Origin: Syntrophomonas sp. DTU018
GTDB lineage: Bacteria; Bacillota; Syntrophomonadia; Syntrophomonadales; Syntrophomonadaceae
DNA length: 64,000 bases
Assembly: GCA_001513155.1 (NCBI GenBank)
Contig: LFSR01000050.1
Span: 1-64,000 of the forward strand
Reading direction: 5' to 3'
Shown here: positions 58,820 through 64,000 of the stretch, piece after piece
How positions within the stretch are numbered: the first letter of the stretch is position 1
Layout: each line of letters opens with the position of its first letter
The notes under the pieces: generated by a model
Databases searched by the model: none
Seen by the model: the letters and a program-made list of their open reading frames with translations, nothing else
What the model was told of the DNA's origin: nothing
Made by a program: the position numbers and the translations under genes

Positions 58820-58936
58820 GAATATCTCCCCAGGTTGATGTATGTATGACCTAACCAGAGGTACGTTTATATTGTATCATCTAAATAGTATAAAGTGTCG
58901 AACTTTGGCATTGAAAAATTATTACAGGAGGTTGCT

Positions 58937-60190
58937 ATGAAAACACAATGGCGGAAATGGTCACTGCTTGCGGTCTTGATAATTCTGCTGCTGGTTCAGC
59001 CAGGGCAGGCGGCGGAAATTGTGGAGGTAGAGATGAACGGTCTGCCGGTAGAATTTGATACCCCGGCGGTCATTAGTAATGACCGGGTTATGGTACCCTT
59101 TCGCGGATTGGCGGAATTATTGGATGTGCAAGTAGAATGGCTGGCTGACAGTCAGACGGTGATGGCGGTGGCGCCGGGAACACAGATAAAGCTGCAGGTT
59201 GGCAATCCAATTGCCTACCATAACCAGGAACCAGTCTTCCTGGATGCGCCCCCTATGCTCACCCAGGGAAGAGTTTTGGTGCCGCTGCGCTTTTTCAGTG
59301 AGGCCTTTGGCTGCCAGGTAACCTGGAACCCCGAGGGCAGGCAGGTACAACTAGTATCTCCTCCGGTAAAGATGGAGGTTTTAGGTTATTACGCCCTAGG
59401 GGACAAGACCAGCAGCAGCTGGGAAGATCTATTCGGCAAGCCCTATCCTGATCATGACCGGGGCCATACGGATTTGGTAAGCTGCTTGGCTTTGGGGTGG
59501 TTTAGTCTGGATGAAGCCGGCAATTTGCTGACCACCAGCCGTACTGGATGGCAAAGGCCGGATGGCTGGGAGGATGTTTTAACCGTGTCCCGATCCCGGG
59601 GACTGAATAATGAAATGACGATACATATGGTTAACGGGCAGGGTGAAATTACGGCTTTATTGAATGATGACAAAGCCTGCCGGCGGGCAGTTGAAGAGAT
59701 AAGCCGGGAAGCCCGTTATTATGACGGAGTGAACCTGGATTTGGAGGGTTTGGGCTTATCGGCCAGTGGTTCTGAACTGCTGGAAATAAGGGAGAAATAT
59801 ACAGCTTTTGTAACCATGCTGGTCCAGCGCCTGCATCAGGAGGGAAAAACCGTCAGTTTGTCCCTGCATCCCCCCAACAGCAGTTACCGGGGATATGATT
59901 ATGCAGCCCTGGGAAAGGTCTGTGACCGGCTGGTTATCATGGCCTATGATTATGGCCCCAAGCCGGAACCTTTAGAGAAGGTACGGGAGGCTGTGGAGAT
60001 GACCCTGGCCCAGGTTCCTGCCCAAAAAGTTCTGCTGGGGATTTCCGTGCCGGCTGAAAACCCTGCCAGCTTAACGGAAAAAGTTGAGCTGGCCCGCAGA
60101 TACCATTTGCAGGGAATTGCCCTGTGGCGGTTGGGGCTACTGGATGACCCCATGTGGCAATCCCTTTCTTATCGCATTGTTGCCAGGTAG
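58937..60190 (+). CDS. Secreted GH18-family glycosidase with copper-amine-oxidase-N-like domain
   Basis: A 417-residue exported protein. A signal peptide (1-25, PGQAAE) is followed by a copper-amine-oxidase-N module (about 28-140; VMVPFRGLAELLDVQVEW and VLVPLRFFSEAFGCQVTW), then a GH18 barrel (about 145-417) with the catalytic motif YDGVNLDLEG (Glu about 272) and MAYDYG. GH18 proteins of this type act on peptidoglycan or spore cortex. ATG 58937 follows AGGAGGT. The N-terminal module is the same type as in the TupA-like and the 1151-residue proteins here and is probably a wall-attachment unit. Confidence 0.9.
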   Translation: MKTQWRKWSLLAVLIILLLVQPGQAAEIVEVEMNGLPVEFDTPAVISNDRVMVPFRGLAELLDVQVEWLADSQTVMAVAPGTQIKLQVGNPIAYHNQEPVFLDAPPMLTQGRVLVPLRFFSEAFGCQVTWNPEGRQVQLVSPPVKMEVLGYYALGDKTSSSWEDLFGKPYPDHDRGHTDLVSCLALGWFSLDEAGNLLTTSRTGWQRPDGWEDVLTVSRSRGLNNEMTIHMVNGQGEITALLNDDKACRRAVEEISREARYYDGVNLDLEGLGLSASGSELLEIREKYTAFVTMLVQRLHQEGKTVSLSLHPPNSSYRGYDYAALGKVCDRLVIMAYDYGPKPEPLEKVREAVEMTLAQVPAQKVLLGISVPAENPASLTEKVELARRYHLQGIALWRLGLLDDPMWQSLSYRIVAR

Positions 60191-60213
60191 TTTGAGCTGT
60201 ACCAATATGCAGA

Positions 60214-60246
60214 TGAAAGCAGGTGTTGATGCACCTGCTTTTCTTG
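60214..60246 (+). terminator. Terminator after the GH18 gene
   Basis: AAAGCAGGTG-TTGATG-CACCTGCTTTT followed by CTTGTT. Confidence 0.8.
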
Positions 60247-60356
60247 TTAAGAAAAGGAAATTGGATAGTTGTGCCGAATTAAAAGAGATAGAAAATTTAT
60301 TATAATCTCTTTTGCGCAACAATTCGAGAAAATAGCATTATTGGGGAGGACTTACG

Positions 60357-61700
60357 GTGTATGAGAGAGAGTATCGCCAAAAACTAGTATCAGCTGAGGA
60401 GGCCGTGAAAGTTGTTAAATCAGGGGATATTGTAGACTATGGGTTTTTTAACGGCAAACCGGTAGTGTGTGATATCGCCCTGGCGGCTCGCAAGGACGAA
60501 CTGCAGGATGTACAGGTTTACTCGGCGGTGACTATCCCGCCGGTTCCGGAAGTGGCCAAGCTGAGGGGGCACTTCATCTATATCGATTGGCAGTTCAGCA
60601 AGATCTCACGGATTCTGCAGTCCAACTATGGTTTAGCCTATTACTCGCCGATTCTGTACCATCAAGCACCATCATTATATCGTGATGGGATTGCACCCCA
60701 TCGCAACGTGGCCATTTGCCGGGTGGCTCCTATGGACAAGCATGGGTTTTTCAACCTGGGACCTCATAACTCGGAAACGCTGGCGAACATGGAAGTTGCG
60801 GACTATGTGATAGTGGAGGTTAATAAGAATATTCCGGTCTGCTTGGGAGGAGCCGAAGAATCGGTGCATATTTCCCTGGTGGATTACATCGTGGAAGCTC
60901 CTGATGATCAGGTTTTAATTGACATTCCCGGAGCAGAGCCCACTGAAGTTGATAAAAAGATAGCTGGACACCTGATGAATTTCATCCATGATGGCTGCTG
61001 TATCCAATTGGGCATCGGCGGCATGCCCAATGCCGTGGGCAAGGCTATAGCCGAATCCGATCTTAAGAATTTAGGCGGCCACACGGAGATGTTTGTTGAT
61101 GCCTATGTGGATATGATTGAATCAGGCCGTATGAATGGAGCGGCGAAAAATATAGACCGCTATCGGGTAGCTTACACCTTTGCCATAGGCAGCCAGCGGA
61201 TGTACGATTTCATGCATATGAATCCGGCCCTGGCTTCCTATCCGGTGAATTACACCAATGATCCCCGGGTGATTCAACAGCTGGATAACTTTATATCTAT
61301 CAATAGCGCTGTTGAAGTGGACCTGTATTCCCAAGTAAATGCCGAAAGCTATGACACCACTCAGATTTCCGGTAACGGCGGCATGTGGGATTTTGTACTG
61401 GGAGCCCAGTGGTCGAAAAACGGCAAAAGCTTTATCTGCTTGCCTTCTACTTATACGGACAGCGAAGGCCGTTTACGTTCCAGAATTGTCCCTACATTTT
61501 CTCCTGCTTCTATTACTACGATTCCCAGGCAGATGGTGGATTATATTGTTACTGAGTATGGAGCGGTTCGCTTGCGGGCCAAGCCTACCTGGCAGAGAGC
61601 AGAAGAGCTGATATCCATTGCTCATCCTGATTTCCGGGATGAATTGATTAAAGAGGCAGAGCGGATGAAGATATGGACCCGTTCCAACAAAATCAGTTAA
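60357..61700 (+). CDS. Acetyl-CoA hydrolase/transferase family CoA-transferase, second member
   Basis: A 447-residue family I CoA-transferase. [34 protein letters not shown] and [14 protein letters not shown] (catalytic Glu) match the family, followed by [20 protein letters not shown] and [25 protein letters not shown] 60357 follows GGGGAGGA. It is clearly diverged from the enzyme at 47743, so the two probably use different acids. A 3-hydroxyacyl-CoA-dehydrogenase-like SDR is encoded convergently next door, consistent with acyl-CoA metabolism in this stretch. Confidence 0.92.
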   Translation: MYEREYRQKLVSAEEAVKVVKSGDIVDYGFFNGKPVVCDIALAARKDELQDVQVYSAVTIPPVPEVAKLRGHFIYIDWQFSKISRILQSNYGLAYYSPILYHQAPSLYRDGIAPHRNVAICRVAPMDKHGFFNLGPHNSETLANMEVADYVIVEVNKNIPVCLGGAEESVHISLVDYIVEAPDDQVLIDIPGAEPTEVDKKIAGHLMNFIHDGCCIQLGIGGMPNAVGKAIAESDLKNLGGHTEMFVDAYVDMIESGRMNGAAKNIDRYRVAYTFAIGSQRMYDFMHMNPALASYPVNYTNDPRVIQQLDNFISINSAVEVDLYSQVNAESYDTTQISGNGGMWDFVLGAQWSKNGKSFICLPSTYTDSEGRLRSRIVPTFSPASITTIPRQMVDYIVTEYGAVRLRAKPTWQRAEELISIAHPDFRDELIKEAERMKIWTRSNKIS

Positions 61701-61713
61701 TCTAATAATAATG

Positions 61714-61743
61714 AAAGCCCACCCTGAGCGGGTGGGCTTTTTG
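61714..61743. terminator. Bidirectional terminator between the CoA-transferase and SDR genes
   Basis: AAAGCCCACCC-TGAGC-GGGTGGGCTTTTT serves the plus-strand gene. On the minus strand the same stem ends in TTTC and can serve the convergent SDR gene. Confidence 0.85.
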
Positions 61744-61755
61744 CATGATATCGAT

Positions 61756-62520
61756 TTATTTAGGAGCCATACGGATAGCGCCGTCCAGACGAATGGTTTC
61801 GGCGTTGAGGTAAGTATTTTCCACGATAGCCTGTACCAGGTGAGCAAACTCCTCAGGATTACCAAGTCTCTGAGGCATCGGAATCGATGCAGCCAGAGAA
61901 TCGCGAGCAGCCTGAGGCAGCTGGGCCAGCATCGGAGTATCAAAGGTACCAGGAGCAATAGTGTTTACGCGAATCAGGTGACGGGAAAGGTCGCGGGCAA
62001 TAGGCAGGGTCATTGCTACTACACCGCCTTTGGATGCGGAATAAGCAGCCTGACCAATCTGGCCATCAAAAGCAGCTACGGATGCTACGTTGATGATAAC
62101 GCCTTTCTCGCCGTCTTCAGGCTCATTCTTGTCCATTTGGTAAGCAGCCTGACTGAGCATGTTGAATGCGCCTACCAGGTTGATGTCGACAACCATCTTG
62201 AACCATTCAAGGTTCCAGGGACCATCCTTGCCGATGGTACGTCCTGCGCTGCCGATACCGGCGTTATTGACCAGAATGTGTACGGCGCCGAATTTTTCAA
62301 CAGCAGTGTTGATAACGGCTTTGGCATCGTCAACAGAGGTAACATTGCATTTTACAAAAACAGCTCTGTCGCCCAATTTTGCTGCCAACGCATTCCCTTT
62401 CTCCTCATTGAGGTCAGCGATGACCACATTGGCACCGGCTCCATGCAGGCGGACTACAGCAGCCTCACCCAGACCGGACGCTCCGCCGGTTACGATAGCA
62501 GTTTTTCCAGCGATCTTCAT
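61756..62520 (-). CDS. Short-chain dehydrogenase, HSD17B10-like 3-hydroxyacyl-CoA dehydrogenase
   Basis: A 254-residue NAD-dependent enzyme. TGGASGLGEAAV is the nucleotide loop, with Asp in VVIADLNEEKG favouring NAD. NNAGIG (about 92) is present, catalytic Ser in NVASVAAFDGQIGQ and Tyr-Lys in YSASKGG follow. GTFDTPMLAQLP and the ending IRLDGAIRMAPK are characteristic of the type 10 group, which oxidises 3-hydroxyacyl-CoA in fatty or branched-chain acid breakdown. AAGGAG precedes the ATG on the minus strand. It is transcribed alone. Confidence 0.9.
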   Translation of the reverse strand: MKIAGKTAIVTGGASGLGEAAVVRLHGAGANVVIADLNEEKGNALAAKLGDRAVFVKCNVTSVDDAKAVINTAVEKFGAVHILVNNAGIGSAGRTIGKDGPWNLEWFKMVVDINLVGAFNMLSQAAYQMDKNEPEDGEKGVIINVASVAAFDGQIGQAAYSASKGGVVAMTLPIARDLSRHLIRVNTIAPGTFDTPMLAQLPQAARDSLAASIPMPQRLGNPEEFAHLVQAIVENTYLNAETIRLDGAIRMAPK

Positions 62521-62830
62521 ACTATCCCTTCACTCCTTTTTTATTCTTTGGGTAAGAGATGTAAATCAGGGCTAGTGTTACCCTTATTCACCCCCCTTAT
62601 CCCTGTGGCAGGTGTTTTCAGCAAGGCCACCTGCCATATATTCTATATATTACCACAAAGTATCTTTGGTGGTAAGCATCTATCCATAAATGTGAAAAAA
62701 AGTGCTTCAGGGTAAAAATAAACATTTCCACCTCTTAAAGTTTTTGGAAGAAGAAACTGCAGGAGTTAGTTGAAATAGGATGCAGTGCCTTGTTATCATG
62801 GGAAAAACCTGTGCTTCTTGGAGGTGCAGC

Positions 62831-63259
62831 ATGCTGAACAGAAGGACTTTAATTCTGGTCGCAATTACCGTAGTCTTGATTGGTTTAATATTTTTTAGTA
62901 ACCGGCCTGACCCAGAAGAAAACCAGGCTAATGATGGCGCAGCAGTACAGATTGACAGGGTTTTACAGGAGGGCCAGCCAGCCTGGTTATTATTTCGCAC
63001 TAGTACCTGCCCGGCCTGTGCTGAGTTAAAGGAAACCTTTGACCGGTTGCAGCCTGAGTATGAGGGAAAAGTGGTCTTCATTGATATAAATCTGGATGTT
63101 GCAGAGAATTATGAATTGGGGCGTGAATATCGCATCGGCTATGTACCCCAGACCTATATTATTAACTCCGCCGGGGAAATCACTTACCGTATGGTAGGAA
63201 ATACCCCTGAGGAAGAGCTGCGCCGGGAATTAGACCGGGTGGCAGTAAAGAAACCATAG
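62831..63259 (+). CDS. Membrane-anchored thioredoxin-like protein
   Basis: A 142-residue protein with a signal-anchor helix (about 5-22) and an extracytoplasmic thioredoxin fold. The active site is STCPACAELKE (CxxC about 57-60), with the cis-proline in YVPQTYII (about 105). Facing outside, it could reduce or transfer disulfides in exported proteins. ATG 62831 lies 6 bases after GGAGGTG; the earlier ATG at 62780 would place the ribosome site inside the gene. Next to it an MFS gene converges, with no visible terminator. Confidence 0.88.
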   Translation: MLNRRTLILVAITVVLIGLIFFSNRPDPEENQANDGAAVQIDRVLQEGQPAWLLFRTSTCPACAELKETFDRLQPEYEGKVVFIDINLDVAENYELGREYRIGYVPQTYIINSAGEITYRMVGNTPEEELRRELDRVAVKKP

Positions 63260-63262
63260 GTT

Positions 63263-64000
63263 TTAGTTAACAGTTTCTACTGCAGGCGCCGGACTAGTCT
63301 GGGGCAGGGGAGGTATAAAACAGGCAGCCACCAGATTTAACAGGGCAATGGCGGCAGCGCCGGCAAATACCCACTGTACCCCGAAATGAGCCCATATTAG
63401 CCCGCCTGCCATGGGAACCATCATGGACACCCCATGATCGATGGTCTGCCCCATAGACAGGGTAGGGGCAATATCCCTTTGACAGTCAGCAATCCGGTTA
63501 AGATAAGTGGCCCGGGATATGTGTACCGCAAACAGAAGCTGGTCAGCGATGTAGCAGGCCATAATAATGATCAGGGCAGCGGAGGCGGGAAACCACAAAG
63601 GGGAAAACCCATACAGAACGCAGATAATAACTAGAAGGATTGATTCTCCGGAAATGACAATACGTTCTCCCCAGTGATCAATGGCCATGCCCAGCAGGGG
63701 ACGGAACACCAGGGATAAAGAGGTTCCGATCAAGCCCAAAATGGCAAAAGTCTCTACGCTGCAATTAAATAAAGTAATCAACACCCAGGGAGCGAAGGTT
63801 AGGAAAACCTGCTTGCGAGCCCCATAGAGAACATTAAGAAGATAATACAATGAATACTTGCGTTTTAGAACAAAACTATGCTGGGGACGCTGCAGAGGAA
63901 CCGGTTCGATCAAAGCCAACAGAACTCCAGCTGCCAGGGCACAGCTGCCGGCTATCAAGAAAATGGTGCTGAAAGAAGGCTTTAGGTGGGTAAATATTTC
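63263..64000 (-). CDS. MFS transporter, 5' part cut off by the window edge
   Basis: The last 245 or so residues of a major-facilitator protein. The frame stays open from the window end (EIFTHLKPSFS...) to the stop at 63263, so the start lies beyond 64000; TTG 63958 is not a credible start. About six membrane helices remain, with the cytosolic motif RPLLGMAIDHWGERIV in the C-terminal half of the fold (positive, Gly-rich, motif-A-like) and a final helix before PPLPQTSPAPAVETVN. The family is common in uncharacterised efflux proteins; the substrate is not predictable. Confidence 0.85.
   Translation of the reverse strand, partial: EIFTHLKPSFSTIFLIAGSCALAAGVLLALIEPVPLQRPQHSFVLKRKYSLYYLLNVLYGARKQVFLTFAPWVLITLFNCSVETFAILGLIGTSLSLVFRPLLGMAIDHWGERIVISGESILLVIICVLYGFSPLWFPASAALIIIMACYIADQLLFAVHISRATYLNRIADCQRDIAPTLSMGQTIDHGVSMMVPMAGGLIWAHFGVQWVFAGAAAIALLNLVAACFIPPLPQTSPAPAVETVN

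Noticed and set aside
61711-62715. A 334-codon open frame on the plus strand opposite the SDR gene
   Set aside because: It is the antisense of a clear short-chain dehydrogenase with all catalytic motifs; the antisense frame has no ribosome site and no protein-like motif.

Overview
The window looks like the chromosome of an anaerobic, spore-forming, low-to-mid GC Gram-positive bacterium. Evidence in the sequence: strong Shine-Dalgarno sites with ATG/GTG/TTG starts, consensus sigma-A promoters (TTGACA, 17 bases, TATAAT) in front of both tRNA-Leu genes, a YtaF sporulation membrane protein, an LPxTG-anchored protein, a SipW-like signal peptidase, rubrerythrin, hybrid cluster protein, a double-cubane-cluster-type protein, a tungsten-type aldehyde ferredoxin oxidoreductase and two acetate-type CoA-transferases. 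This mix fits a syntrophic or fermentative clostridium such as a Syntrophomonadaceae member; that assignment is inference.

Layout. 0-9.4 kb: tRNA-Leu(CAA), an ECF sigma/anti-sigma pair, then a housekeeping run (polA, mutM, ytaF, coaE, lytic transglycosylase, an orphan peptide-binding protein). 9.7-18.6 kb: a tungsten-enzyme region with MoaD-like and ThiF/MoeB-like proteins, a sigma-54 promoter, a ferredoxin subunit plus aldehyde ferredoxin oxidoreductase (AOR), three NuoE/NuoF/NuoG-like subunits and a sigma-54 activator. Together they read as one NADH-linked, possibly electron-bifurcating, AOR complex with its own regulator. 18.6-31 kb: accessory DNA with tRNA-Leu(GAG) and a decayed 3' copy of it flanking a peptide deformylase gene, small non-autonomous repeats inside terminators, a truncated S-layer-homology gene, a chemoreceptor, a TupA-like tungstate-binding protein fused to a copper-amine-oxidase-N-like domain, a frameshifted MalT/SARP-type regulator and an 1151-residue secreted multidomain protein. 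31-36.6 kb: stress and housekeeping genes (rubrerythrin, GreA/GreB-domain protein, MOSC protein behind a probable molybdenum/tungsten-cofactor riboswitch, LysE exporter, HtrA). 36.7-42.8 kb: a seven-gene minus-strand surface locus (LPxTG protein, DUF5305 protein, SipW-like signal peptidase with a large membrane domain, Ser/Gly-rich protein, two TasA/camelysin-like proteins, and a LuxR regulator with a degenerate receiver). 43-47.6 kb: sirtuin, then a double-cubane protein, its ATPase activator, YedF and a cysteine-desulfurase-family enzyme. 47.7-64 kb: CoA-transferases, Rrf2 regulator and Hcp, redox proteins, short-chain dehydrogenases, an aldo/keto reductase, metallo-hydrolases, a GH18 protein, a thioredoxin-like protein and a partial MFS transporter.

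The strongest leads are: (1) a 152-bp repeat found in terminator hairpins, with the whole hairpin duplicated on each side like a target-site duplication; (2) a tungsten regulon spread over the window (AOR complex, sulfur-carrier pair, sigma-54 promoter and activator, TupA-like protein, MOSC/cofactor riboswitch); (3) a SipW/TasA-like surface locus whose three secreted proteins share a YP-containing motif; (4) Glu-to-Asp changes at two near-invariant active-site positions of DNA polymerase I. No transposase, prophage or CRISPR array is present.
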